NCBI RefSeq assembly: GCF_023516595.1
Contig: NZ_JAMGBG010000034.1
Location: forward strand, 1 to 64,000
Source: Streptomyces neyagawaensis
Lineage (GTDB): Bacteria; Actinomycetota; Actinomycetes; Streptomycetales; Streptomycetaceae
Length of the DNA: 64,000 nt
Direction: 5' to 3'
Part shown: one piece after another, positions 9,160 to 18,700 of the stretch
How the letters are laid out: each line of letters starts with the position of its first letter
How positions within the stretch are numbered: position 1 is the first letter of the stretch
Notes under the pieces: generated by a model
Database searches by the model: none
What the model was told of the DNA's origin: nothing
What the model saw: the letters and a program-made list of their open reading frames with translations, nothing else
Program-made: the position numbers and the translations under genes

Positions 9160-10146
9160 ATGGCCACCAAGGACCGGCAGGCCACCACCCTGGCCCTGGC
9201 ACACGCCCTCTCCGCCGCCGAACGCGGACTGGCGGTGATCCCCCTGTCCCGCTCAAAACTCCCGGCCCTGCGCTCACCCCACCGCGACGACCCGACCCCC
9301 ACCCCCTGCCACGGCGAATGCGGCCGCTTCGGCCACGGCGTGTACGACGCCTCCACCGACCCCCGCCGCATCCGCGCGCTCTTCGCCGCCGCGCCCTGGG
9401 CCATCGGCTACGGCATCGCGTGCGGTCTCCACCCCCACCATCTGATCGGCGTCGACCTCGACACGAAATCCGGTACGGACTCCTCCGCCGCCCTCCGTGA
9501 ACTGGCCCTGCGCCACCTCTTCACGATCCCGGACACGGTCGTGATCCTGACCCCCAGCGGAGGCCGCCACCTGTGGCTCACCGGCCCGCCCGACGTCGTG
9601 GTGCCGAACTCGGCGAGCCGTCTCGCCCCCGGCATCGACATCAGGGGCGCCGGCGGCTACCTGGTCGGCCCCGGCTCCCGCACGGACCACGGCGTCTACG
9701 GCACGGTCCCGGGAACGGCCCACCTCCCGCCGGCCCCCTGCCCCTCCGCCCTGCTGCGACTGCTCCTGCCGCCGCCGACCAGGGAGCCCCGAGCGGGCGG
9801 AGGCGCGGCCGGTAGGCCGGGCGGCCGGGGGCTGGGCCGTGGCTCCGGCTTCGACCTGGGCGGCGGGATCCCTGCTGCTGACGGCCGTGGCCACGGAGAA
9901 TGGCGAGGCCAAGGTCATCCCCGTGGTCACGACCACGGCCACGGTTTGATCCACTTCGTCCTCACGGCCCACGAAGGGCAACGCAACACCCGCCTCTTCT
10001 GGGCCGCCTGCCGCGCCTACGAGAACGGCCTCGGCCCCGACCTCGCCAACGCCCTCATAGACGCCGCGATCCACACGGGCCTCACGGAACGCGAGGCCCG
10101 CTCGACGGTGGCGTCGGCGGCACGGATGTCGGGGCGGAGGGGGTGA
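9160..10146 (+). CDS. Bifunctional DNA primase/polymerase domain protein
   Basis: 328 residues with an archaeo-eukaryotic primase (Prim-Pol) domain. Features seen are the N-terminal helix typical of the family (LALAHALSAAERGLAVIPL), a catalytic DxD in HLIGVDLDTKSG, GGRHLWLTG, and GIDIRGAGGYLVGPGS. A Gly/Arg/His-rich linker follows (RGHDHGHG), then a helical C-terminal segment (LTAHEGQRNTRLFWAACRAYENGLG) like that of primase-C-terminal domains. Such proteins are often on plasmids, but many Streptomyces chromosomes carry stand-alone copies. ATG at 9160 follows AGAGG. A related, more degenerate protein is encoded at 22893-23558. Role in replication or repair is unknown. Confidence 0.8.
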   Translation: MATKDRQATTLALAHALSAAERGLAVIPLSRSKLPALRSPHRDDPTPTPCHGECGRFGHGVYDASTDPRRIRALFAAAPWAIGYGIACGLHPHHLIGVDLDTKSGTDSSAALRELALRHLFTIPDTVVILTPSGGRHLWLTGPPDVVVPNSASRLAPGIDIRGAGGYLVGPGSRTDHGVYGTVPGTAHLPPAPCPSALLRLLLPPPTREPRAGGGAAGRPGGRGLGRGSGFDLGGGIPAADGRGHGEWRGQGHPRGHDHGHGLIHFVLTAHEGQRNTRLFWAACRAYENGLGPDLANALIDAAIHTGLTEREARSTVASAARMSGRRG

Positions 10147-10176
10147 GACTCGGTCGCGGAGCACTCGTAGCAACCG

Positions 10177-10218
10177 GCGTGAGACCGGCGCCCCGAATTG
10201 CGGGCGCCGGTCTCACGC
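10177..10218 (+). terminator. Hairpin terminator
   Basis: Seventeen-base perfect arms beginning GCGTGAGACCGG around an eight-base loop (10194-10201), 30 bp after the primase-polymerase stop. Acts for the upstream + strand gene. Confidence 0.8.
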
Positions 10219-10380
10219 GGCTGAAGCTCACTGGGGGTCGCCGCGGGCACGGGTACGCCTCACAGACCTGCTCGGCACCGGCCGAACGGCAACCGACCGC
10301 ATGCATCGCCCATCACTCGGCGTCCGCGCCACTGCGGGCTACCGACCCATTGCGGGCTACCGACCACCCATGCCCCTTAC

Positions 10381-10596
10381 CTACCGCGGAGGCGGCTCTT
10401 CCCGGCCGCCCGGGTCCGTCTGGCCTGTCTGGTCCGTGCCCAGCTGCTGCTTGAGCCGGTCCTGAGCGGTGTCGACGTGACGCCTGTGCTTGCCCTGGGT
10501 CTTCTCGTCGACGAAGTCACCGGCCCGGTCGACGCCCTTGCCGGCCTGCTCCTCATGGCCCTTCAGCATGTGCTTGAGCTTGTCCATCACAGACAT
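10381..10596 (-). CDS. Small antitoxin-like (MT0933/Rv0909-type) protein
   Basis: 71 residues, highly charged and helical: KLKHMLKGHEEQAGKGVDRAGDFVDEK then a Lys/Gln-rich segment and a Pro-rich tail. The pattern of a short N-terminal helix followed by DKAGDFVDEKTQGKH-like sequence matches the MT0933 antitoxin family; CsbD-like stress proteins are an alternative. ATG at 10596 follows AAGGAGCC. No toxin gene is adjacent, so a toxin-antitoxin role is doubtful here. Confidence 0.65.
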   Translation of the reverse strand: MSVMDKLKHMLKGHEEQAGKGVDRAGDFVDEKTQGKHRRHVDTAQDRLKQQLGTDQTGQTDPGGREEPPPR

Positions 10597-10775
10597 CGCG
10601 GCTCCTTCCGCTGTTCGCCGTCCTCTCCAGAATCAGGGCCCGTCCTCCACCCCGCATCCGGAGGCGCGGAAGGGGCGCCCCGCACACCGGGACACCCCTT
10701 CCACCCAGCGAGTTCACCGGAACGCCGCGCGGGGCGTCCAGCGAGGCGCGCGGCGCCGGCGGCCGGGCGTACCGC

Positions 10776-11075
10776 TCACCCCGTACCGCTGACGCCGGGC
10801 GCGACGAACCGTCGGTGCAGCGGGCTGAAGACGATCTCGGGCGCCCCCGTGAGGCCGGCCTTCTGGATCGCGGGCGCGAGCCGCTCACCGAAGAACTCCT
10901 CGAACGCCTCCTGGGAGTCCCACACATCCGTCACATGGAACCCCTGGTCGTCGAACCAGGCCACATGCATCTGCCCCCCGGCCGCCGGCTCCTCCTCCCA
11001 CCCGACCGCGTCCCGCACCGTGTCGTACTGCTCCGGCGTGACCCCCGCCCAGTGCATCGACAACACCACAGCCAT
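10776..11075 (-). CDS. Small conserved protein, probable dimeric alpha-beta barrel fold
   Basis: 99 residues. The succession of short strands and helices (VLSMHWAGVTPEQYDTVRD, MHVAWFDDQGFHVTDVWDS, QEAFEEFFGERLAPAIQKAG) resembles monooxygenase-like or stress-response dimeric alpha-beta barrel proteins. No catalytic residues can be assigned. The gene stands alone with an ATG at 11075. The following 268 bp to 11343 hold no supported gene. Confidence 0.65.
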   Translation of the reverse strand: MAVVLSMHWAGVTPEQYDTVRDAVGWEEEPAAGGQMHVAWFDDQGFHVTDVWDSQEAFEEFFGERLAPAIQKAGLTGAPEIVFSPLHRRFVAPGVSGTG

Positions 11076-11343
11076 GCCAGGCCCCCTTCAGCTGATTTCT
11101 CGCCGATACCGGCACGGGGATCGTTCCAGCCACCGGGTTCCGCGCGGCAGAGCGTGCGGACGCACACCGGCGAGCGGCCAAGCCCCCGTACGCTCGCCCG
11201 GCGCGGCTCTGTGTGAGCCCACGGGCTTGTGCGATACGAAGGCGTCGCATGGCCTCCCATGGTGTCCGGAATAACACGGTTTTCCCGAGGGGAGTGTGCT
11301 GCCCGCCACAGCGGGCCGGAGACGCGTAGGCTCATACTGAGCC

Positions 11344-11565
11344 ATGACAAAGCCCGCGGCACCGAAGCGTCATTTGCCCACCAGCCCGTTCAAGGCCCCG
11401 GTCGCACCGGCTCCCAAGCACTTCGCCCTGGGCGATCAGGTCACGCACGACGTGTACGGACTCGGCCGGGTGGTCGGCATCGAGGACGGAATCGCGGCGC
11501 TCGTCGATTTCGGCTCGGCGCAGGTGCGGATCTCGAGCCCGTACGCCAAGATGACCAAGCTGTAG
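11344..11565 (+). CDS. Small CarD/Tudor-like protein
   Basis: 73 residues. After a Pro/Lys-rich N-terminus, the core FALGDQVTHDVYGLGRVVGIE ends in strands ALVDFGSAQVRI. This resembles the small beta-barrel fold at the start of CarD-type and UvrD-associated polymerase-interacting domains (FxxGDxVxHxxYGxGxV). Binding to RNA polymerase is inference from that resemblance. ATG at 11344. Confidence 0.7.
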   Translation: MTKPAAPKRHLPTSPFKAPVAPAPKHFALGDQVTHDVYGLGRVVGIEDGIAALVDFGSAQVRISSPYAKMTKL

Positions 11566-11631
11566 AACCGCTGTGCCCGGTCACGGCACACCAGGTCCTC
11601 TCAGGGACCTGTAACGAAAGGCAGACCTCTC

Positions 11632-11832
11632 ATCGACCAGACGTCGCTGTTCTCCGCCGTGGAAGGGCAGCCCAGCCGTCCCGCCACGGTATCGCCGCCT
11701 CCGACGACCGACCCGTTCCGGGCCCCGGACTTCGGAGAGGACGAGCCCTACTGGCCCGAGGACGCCGAGGACCCGGCCCCGAGCCCCGTTGCCCGGCCGA
11801 CCCGGTCAGCCCGGCCTCCCAAGGCGGCCTAG
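11632..11832 (+). CDS. Possible small acidic protein lacking a canonical start codon
   Basis: The frame from 11632 to the TAG at 11830 encodes 66 residues with coding character: IDQTSLFSAVEGQPSRPA, then PFRAPDFGEDEPYWPEDAED, then a basic Arg/Lys tail. No ATG, GTG or TTG occurs in frame between the upstream gene's stop (11563-11565) and this segment. A GAAAGG element about ten bases before the ATC at 11632 could serve as ribosome site for an ATC start. Alternatives are read-through of the upstream TAG (same frame), a mutated start, or chance. Unrecognised family. Confidence 0.4.
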   Translation: MDQTSLFSAVEGQPSRPATVSPPPTTDPFRAPDFGEDEPYWPEDAEDPAPSPVARPTRSARPPKAA

Positions 11833-11852
11833 CGCCCACCGCGCAGAAGAAG

Positions 11853-11884
11853 GGCCCCTGACCATCCGACATGGTCAGGGGGCC
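11853..11884 (+). terminator. Hairpin terminator
   Basis: GGCCCCTGACCAT and its complement (one extra G in the second arm) around a five-base loop, 20 bp after the small ORF stop. The same stem sequence (CCCCTGACC) recurs at 16256 behind tRNA-Ser. Confidence 0.75.
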
Positions 11885-11974
11885 GTTCACGGTGCGCCCG
11901 GCGTGCCCGGTGTGCCCGGAGCGCCGCATGGCACCGGTAATCCGGGCCCCCGGCCCCCGACCACGCCGCAGTAA

Positions 11975-12214
11975 TCACCGCGCCTCGTCCCCCGCCGCGC
12001 CGGCCCGTTCATCACGGTCGCCCGAGCGGGAAGAGTCCAGCGGTGCGAGCACATAGGCGGCGATCATTCCTGCCACGCTCATCAGGCAGTTCAGGTAGAC
12101 GTCCAGGGTGGGCGCGGCGCCGTTGACCGCCATGATCAGAACGATCCCGGTCACGAGCACGGCGAGAAACGTCGTGTAGTGGCGGCGCAGCGACATCCTG
12201 AGGTCGATCGGCAT
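11975..12214 (-). CDS. Small membrane protein
   Basis: 79 residues with two membrane segments (TTFLAVLVTGIVLIMAV and CLMSVAGMIAAYVLAPL) between a short basic N-terminus (MPIDLRMSLRRHY) and an acidic, charged C-terminal tail. Both termini are probably cytoplasmic. Unrecognised; ATG at 12214. Confidence 0.6.
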   Translation of the reverse strand: MPIDLRMSLRRHYTTFLAVLVTGIVLIMAVNGAAPTLDVYLNCLMSVAGMIAAYVLAPLDSSRSGDRDERAGAAGDEAR

Positions 12215-12427
12215 GTGCGGTCACCTTCCTCTTCCGATCCTCGGCTTGAGATGTAGGCCAGTTGACCAGGCACCGCTCCACGCGGTCCAGGGATTCCGGC
12301 AGAGCCCGAAAGTCCTGGAAGCTTCGGCGGAATTCGGGCTTCTTCGGCGGGATTCGGCGAAGTTCGACGGCCGCCCGGAGAGAGTGGGACGATCACGGTC
12401 GTCGACCGATCACACGCATCGAAGCCG
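12215..12427. other. Intergenic region, no gene seen
   Basis: Divergent upstream region between the small membrane protein and the XRE-type regulator, leading into the tandem array at 12428. Contains AATTCGGGCTTCTTCGGCGG-type near-repeats around 12330-12365. No start codon with coding support. Confidence 0.4.
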
Positions 12428-12580
12428 ATCACCGTCATCGGACCGGATGACGGTGATGGGACCGGATGACGGTCGTCGCGCCGAAAGACGGTCGTCCGAA
12501 CCGAAAGACGGTCGTCCGAACCGAAAGACGGTCGTCCGAACCGAAAGACGGTCGTCGGAACCGAAAGACGGTCGTCGGAC
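12428..12580. repeat. Tandem 20-bp array with adjoining inverted repeat
   Basis: Five head-to-tail copies of CCGAAAGACGGTCGTCCGAA (last two with a C-to-G change) fill 12481-12580, with degenerate CCGGATGACGGT units before them. At 12428-12457 there is a 12-base inverted repeat (ATCACCGTCATC and complement, six-base spacer). The array ends 24 bp before the start of an XRE regulator and has no unique spacers, so it is not CRISPR. It may be a multi-site binding array; that is inference. Confidence 0.85.
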
Positions 12581-12604
12581 CGGGCGACGCTCTCAGGGGG
12601 AACC

Positions 12605-13429
12605 ATGAACGTCCACGCGGGCGGTGTGCCGCCGGCCGTGCGTCGCTTCGCGGCGGAACTGAGCCGGCTGAGGATCACTGCGGGCACCCCGCAGATCACG
12701 ACGATCGCCGCGCGGGCGCAGTGCAGTCCGTCGACGGTCTCCGAGGCCCTCAACGGGCGCCGTCTGCCCGGCGAGACGGTCACCCGCCGCCTGGTCGCCG
12801 CGCTGGACGGGGAGTGGAGCCAGTGGCAGTCCCTGTGGCGCGAGGCCAGGACGGAGCTGGACAGGCTCAAGCGGGAGGGACCCGAAGCACCGGTGGAGGC
12901 GCTGAGGGCGGAGATGGTGCGCTACCCGGACCCGTCGTCCTTCTACCGCGCCTCCGCCGCGCGCATCCGGGCGGCCCGCCGCGAGATCCGGCTCACCTAT
13001 GTCCGACGGCACCCGCCCAGCCACTGGGGAGCACCGGAAGTGGCCGAGTACTACAGCACGGTGCTGGACTGGGCGAGGGACCACTCCGGAGAGGGCGCGA
13101 GCGCCCGGCGCATCATCGGCGTCCCCGAGCGCGACGGCACACCGGAGCCGGCCTACTTGCAGTGGCTGCTCGACCACCAGAGGGAGACGGCGGACATCTA
13201 CGCCTACGAGGCGCGCGTCATGCCCTGGACCGCGTCCTGCGCCTGGCACAACACCGGCCTCGTGGACGACTCCGTCACGTTCATGTCCTTCTCCGGAGCC
13301 GGCCGCCAACAACTGACGGGCTTCAGCGTCGAAGGCCCCGCATTCCTGAGGTACTTCGCGGACAGCTTCGACCAGGCGTGGGGCGCGCTGGAACCCCTGG
13401 ACGTGTACGCGACCCGGCACAGCCGCTGA
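12605..13429 (+). CDS. Helix-turn-helix (XRE-type) regulator with C-terminal sensor-like domain
   Basis: 274 residues. Residues about 10-65 form a Cro/C1-type HTH (RRFAAELSRLRITAG, TIAARAQCSPSTVSEALNGRRLP). The remainder is an unassigned globular domain (ALRAEMVRYPDPSSFYRASAARI, EIRLTYVRRHPPSHWGAPEVAEYY, GVPERDGTPEPAYLQWLLDH) of a kind often attached to XRE domains in Streptomyces. It may resemble a phospholipase-D-like fold with its paired strands, but catalytic HKD motifs are not seen. ATG at 12605 follows CAGGGGGA. The 20-bp array directly upstream suggests autoregulation. Confidence 0.75.
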   Translation: MNVHAGGVPPAVRRFAAELSRLRITAGTPQITTIAARAQCSPSTVSEALNGRRLPGETVTRRLVAALDGEWSQWQSLWREARTELDRLKREGPEAPVEALRAEMVRYPDPSSFYRASAARIRAARREIRLTYVRRHPPSHWGAPEVAEYYSTVLDWARDHSGEGASARRIIGVPERDGTPEPAYLQWLLDHQRETADIYAYEARVMPWTASCAWHNTGLVDDSVTFMSFSGAGRQQLTGFSVEGPAFLRYFADSFDQAWGALEPLDVYATRHSR

Positions 13430-13458
13430 CTGCCCCACCGCCGACCAACTCCCCACCC

Positions 13459-13677
13459 TCACCCGGCCACCACATCGGACGCACCGTCCTGCCCACCGGA
13501 AAACATCAGCCAGGCACCGCCGTTGATCGCGCCGAGAGACACCAACGCCAAACCATGCCGCAACAACCGCATGCCCCCGTCCCAGTCATGCGGAGCCCCA
13601 AAGACCAGCCAGGCCGCCAGCCCAATACCGCCCACCACACCCACGATCCCGCCCGCACGACGTAAACCAATACTCAT
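13459..13677 (-). CDS. Small two-span membrane protein
   Basis: 72 residues from the ATG at 13677: a basic start (SIGLRRAGG), membrane segment GIVGVVGGIGLAAWLVFGA, a short polar loop (PHDWDGGMRLLRHG), second segment LALVSLGAINGGAWLMFSG, and an acidic tail. No family recognised. It is convergent with the XRE regulator with only 29 bp between stops. Confidence 0.6.
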   Translation of the reverse strand: MSIGLRRAGGIVGVVGGIGLAAWLVFGAPHDWDGGMRLLRHGLALVSLGAINGGAWLMFSGGQDGASDVVAG

Positions 13678-13957
13678 GAGTACATGATCACCCCGCTCTA
13701 CGAGACCCCCCTCACACAGTGCGAGCAGGTTCTGGGCGACACCCACCCCCCACCCTGACCAGCCGCAACAACCTCACGGCCACCCGTAGAGCTGCAGCAG
13801 CTGTACAGCAACCCCCGCAACCGCCCCCGACCACCAACCCCCTGACACCCCCGAGCAACCGGTATGACCGTCCCCGAGCGATCTCTTTTGAGCTACGGAC
13901 CGGAAGGCTGTCCGTACGCACTCCGGTGGACCGGCAACCGGCCGCTACCTTTGGCCC

Positions 13958-14188
13958 GTGAACGACAGAGGTGGACGGCTCGGTGCGGCAGCCTGGCCTG
14001 TCGTCTGGTGGGGCCTGACAACAGTGGTCTTCCGCCTCATCAGCATGGTCATCGACGACGATCCCAAGAGCTGGACACATTGTGGCGTCCTGGCTGCTGC
14101 TTCCATCGCGACCGGCGAACTGTCGGAGCGCTGGCGCCTACGCCGACGACGGACGAAGTCTCAAGGTGCCCCGGACACCGCGACCTGA
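13958..14188 (+). CDS. Small hypothetical membrane protein
   Basis: 76 residues from a GTG at 13958. A hydrophobic stretch (AAAWPVVWWGLTTVVFRLIS) and a second weaker one (CGVLAAASIATG) are followed by a basic tail RWRLRRRRTK. The ribosome site is weak. Codon usage is acceptable, but the gene sits at the edge of a repeat-containing, poorly coding stretch, so it may be a relic. Confidence 0.45.
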   Translation: MNDRGGRLGAAAWPVVWWGLTTVVFRLISMVIDDDPKSWTHCGVLAAASIATGELSERWRLRRRRTKSQGAPDTAT

Positions 14189-14211
14189 GACAGACAGGCC
14201 GCACCACAGGG

Positions 14212-14350
14212 GCACCAGATCGAGCGGGGAACAGCGGGGAGTCACGGTGAAGGCATCCGTGTGCGACAGGACGCATCCCCAGCCGTTCGCCAAGGCCAGC
14301 GTCCCAACCGGCCGGCAATGATCGCTGCTTCCCAAGCTGATGATCTCCGC
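14212..14350. repeat. Diverged repeat copy A
   Basis: Starts CACCAGATCGAGCGGGGAAC, contains a GGGGAACAGC block and CACGGTGAAG, and ends CTTCCCAAGCTGATGATC. The same two end blocks, about 105-115 bp apart, recur in copy C at 15424. The region 14189-14721 holds no convincing gene. Confidence 0.5.
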
Positions 14351-14552
14351 ACGGCCTTGACCTCCTGGGCACGCCCTGAAAGGCCAACACTGCCGGTTTG
14401 AGGACCCTGGCCGGCCACCTCCTCACGCTCGCGCAGGACGGCACACCGGACGGTGCTCATCTCCATCTGGAAGAGAACAACGGGCTCGAAGAAGGCTCCG
14501 TAGGCCTGGTCTTGGAGCGGTGCGACGACGAATGATTCGTGCCAGACGCGTG

Positions 14553-14592
14553 CCAGATCGTGCGGGGAACCACAGGGAACAGCAGGGAACCA
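14553..14592. repeat. Diverged repeat copy B (partial)
   Basis: CAGATCGTGCGGGGAACCAC followed by AGGGAACAGCAGGGAACC repeats the start block of copies A and C. The second block (CCCAAGCTGA) is missing. Confidence 0.45.
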
Positions 14593-14721
14593 ATCGACCG
14601 TCTACCGCGCGTCTGGGTCCCGCCGACGCAGGTCAGGCCTGGAGCAAGCTCCGGACGCCTTGAGCTTCTCAAGTTGAGGGCGCGAGTCGATTGCGTCACC
14701 CTCTCCTGCGAAGCACGGCTT

Positions 14722-15024
14722 TCAACGCATGCTACGCAGCTCCCGATCGATGTCCTCCTCGGTGATGGGCCGCCGGAAGAAGGCCTGCCACGCGTCAAGC
14801 AGCAGGAACACGCCCCATCCGCCGAGGACCCAGCCCGGCCAGAAGTACCCGGCTCCGGTCAGTGCCCACACCACGATCAGGAAAGCGTTGATCACGACGT
14901 AGGCCGCGAAGTCCGCTCGGAGTTTGCGTTTCTTCTCCAGCCGTTTGTGTGCCCATTCCCTCTCCGGCTTCGCTCGGGGGGCGTGGGAATCGTCAGGGCC
15001 GAAGGGACCCACCATGATCGCCAC
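14722..15024 (-). CDS. 2TM domain protein
   Basis: 100 residues. After a charged N-terminus (REWAHKRLEKKRKLRADFAAY) come two membrane helices (VVINAFLIVVWALTGAG and FWPGWVLGGWGVFLLLDAW), then PITEEDIDRELRSMR. The pattern of a charged RLEKKRxLRxDFxxY lead and two closely spaced helices is that of the 2TM family, also found fused to histidine kinases. ATG at 15024; an alternative ATG is at 15015. Function unknown. Confidence 0.75.
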   Translation of the reverse strand: MAIMVGPFGPDDSHAPRAKPEREWAHKRLEKKRKLRADFAAYVVINAFLIVVWALTGAGYFWPGWVLGGWGVFLLLDAWQAFFRRPITEEDIDRELRSMR

Positions 15025-15194
15025 CTCCTCGGTCGCGGTGGGCTGCCGTGCCTCTTTCCAATGATCCCCCGGATCCGCTGTGGGTGCCGCTCAAGGCAAC
15101 GACACCGGACGCGCCCCCTGGCGCGGGCAGCGCGTAAGCGGGCCAGAGCCAGCACTCAGACAGGAGCGGCGTCCGTCTCACACCGCTCGGCGGT

Positions 15195-15377
15195 GTGGAC
15201 CCCAACCACTCGGGACATGTTCGCGGACGCTTCCAGAGCGCCACGTTCGGTGCAGCGCTTGGTGAGCTACCCGCGGTTTTCGGTATTCGGCTCTGCGTCA
15301 TCGCTGCCCGCTACAAGCTTGAGCTTTCGGAGGAACTTGCGGCCATCCTTCCCGCCTCTGACACCGATGACGAGTAG
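15195..15377 (+). pseudogene. Possible gene fragment
   Basis: A 60-codon frame whose last 35 residues (AVFGIRLCVIAARYKLELSE, then ELAAILPASDTDDE) have good coding character and a natural acidic end, but whose start has no ribosome site. It lies between the repeat copies and may be the 3' end of a decayed gene. Family not recognised. The surrounding interval 15025-15691 holds no other gene that I can support. Confidence 0.35.
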
Positions 15378-15423
15378 GTGCCGGCGGCGTCGCGACCTGC
15401 ACCACTACCGCACCGGAAATGAC

Positions 15424-15555
15424 GGGGAACAGCAGGGAACCACGGTGAAAGCGACCCGCCCCCGCGAGGCCTCACCATGGCCGTACGCACAGGCCAGAGC
15501 CCTGACGAACCGCACATGCCCGCAGTTTCCCAAGCTGAGGGCATCAATGCTGTGG
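15424..15555. repeat. Diverged repeat copy C
   Basis: Starts GGGGAACAGCAGGGAACCAC, continues GGTGAAAGCGACC, and ends GTTTCCCAAGCTGAGGGCAT. Matches copy A at both ends. Together with copy B and a weak echo near 16205 it marks 14.2-16.3 kb as an area of repeated small insertions beside tRNA-Ser. Confidence 0.5.
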
Positions 15556-15691
15556 TTCCGCAGCGGTCGGGTCCCTCATCGGCAGGGGCCCTGCCAGTCA
15601 TCACCCCGGCCGTTCGGGGGATAGGCGGATGACCTCGGAGGCGTGTCCCATCCCGCAGGGGCATCCCTAGGTGGGACGAAAGGGAGACATG

Positions 15692-16018
15692 ATGCCGCTC
15701 TATCTATCGAGGTTCAGCTACACGCCGGAGACCTGGGCGAGACTCATCGGCCACCCCGAGGACCGCGCCAAGGCCGCTCAGTCGTACATCGAGTCCGTCG
15801 GCGGCAAGCTCCACGGCTTCTGGTACGCGTTCGGCACCCACGACGGCTACAACCTGTGGGAGGCCCCGGACAACGTCTCCATGGCAGCGGTCGCCTTGGC
15901 GATCAGCGGAGGCGGCGCGCTCGACTCGTTCGAGACGACCGTTCTCCTGACCATCGACGAAACCATGGATGCCCTGCGCAAAGCCGGGCAAGTTCAGTAC
16001 CGGGCTCCCGGCGCGTAG
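15692..16018 (+). CDS. GYD domain-containing protein
   Basis: 108 residues: LYLSRFSYTPETWARLIG, GGKLHGFWYAFGTHDGYNLW, then AVALAISGGGALDSFETTVLL. This fits the GYD domain, a small ferredoxin-like alpha-beta fold of unknown function; the name motif is seen as HDGYN. Of two adjacent ATGs (15689, 15692) the second is better spaced from AGGGAGA at 15681-15687. Stands alone. Confidence 0.8.
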   Translation: MPLYLSRFSYTPETWARLIGHPEDRAKAAQSYIESVGGKLHGFWYAFGTHDGYNLWEAPDNVSMAAVALAISGGGALDSFETTVLLTIDETMDALRKAGQVQYRAPGA

Positions 16019-16255
16019 CGGTCCAGGCAGCCGGCAACTGACGGGGTCAGGAGTCGAGACGGCAGCGAAGTACAGCACCGTCAGCAACCGTCCGCGCCCA
16101 GCAGCGGTCGTTGAAGGCCGCACAGCATCATGCATGACCACCATGACCGACATCCGTAGAGCTACGGATCAGAAGGTGCACGTGCCCCATCCGTGCCCGC
16201 TCCAGCGGGAAAGCCGCAGGAAACCACGGTGCTGAGCGGAAACCGCGCACGACGA

Positions 16256-16287
16256 CGGCCCCTGACCGATTGCCTGGTCAGGGGCCG
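16256..16287 (-). terminator. Hairpin terminator behind tRNA-Ser
   Basis: Perfect 12-base arms (CGGCCCCTGACC) around an eight-base loop, 10 bp past the 3' end of the tRNA on the same strand. Shares its stem with the terminator at 11853. Confidence 0.75.
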
Positions 16288-16296
16288 TTCACTACG

Positions 16297-16381
16297 CGGT
16301 GGGTGTGGGATTTGAACCCACGGTGACTTGCGCCACGACGGTTTTCAAGACCGTTCCCTTAGGCCGCTCGGGCAACCCACC
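16297..16381 (-). tRNA. tRNA-Ser(TGA)
   Basis: On the minus strand: 7-bp acceptor stem (GGTGGGT/ACCCACC), discriminator G, D-arm with GCCCGAGCGGCC, anticodon arm ACGGT-CTTGAAA-ACCGT with anticodon TGA reading UCA, a long variable arm typical of class II serine tRNAs, and T-arm GTGGG-TTCAAAT-CCCAC. 85 nt; the CCA end is not encoded. Confidence 0.95.
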
Positions 16382-16586
16382 CGTGCCCCGGCCCACCAGG
16401 GGCGGAGCGGGTACAGCGTACCGGCCCGGCGCGGGTCGCGGGGGCCGTGGGCCGCGCGTGGGCCCTTCGGGGGGAGGACGGGGCACGCACCACCCCGGGA
16501 GAGGGGCGGTGCGTGGGGGACGTCAGGGGGGCACCGCCCCCAGCAGCCGGCTGCGCGCTCGTGTCAGCCGACTGTGCGCGGCTCCG

Positions 16587-18443
<1,857 letters not shown>

Positions 18444-18700
18444 AGCTTCTCTCCTCGATCCACGGCTGTCACCTGTCAGCGGTCGACTCGTCTTGGGCGC
18501 ACAGCGGGGATGTGCGCGAGTTTTTGTATGCGGTCAGCTTTTCCCACGAGCCGTCAGGGCACCATAAGCGGTGTCTGTGGGTCCGGGAGGAACCTTTATA
18601 TAGGATCTATCTGACTAAAGGTTCGTATCATTCTTGGTGCCGCAGCCGTACAACGCCACCGTCCCGACGCGTACCCCCTTCACGGTGGCACCATGACGCG

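Noticed and set aside
10381..10596. A toxin-antitoxin pair
   Set aside because: The small protein resembles an antitoxin family, but no toxin-sized partner adjoins it.
12428..12580. CRISPR array
   Set aside because: The 20-bp units are directly adjacent with no unique spacers and there are no cas genes.
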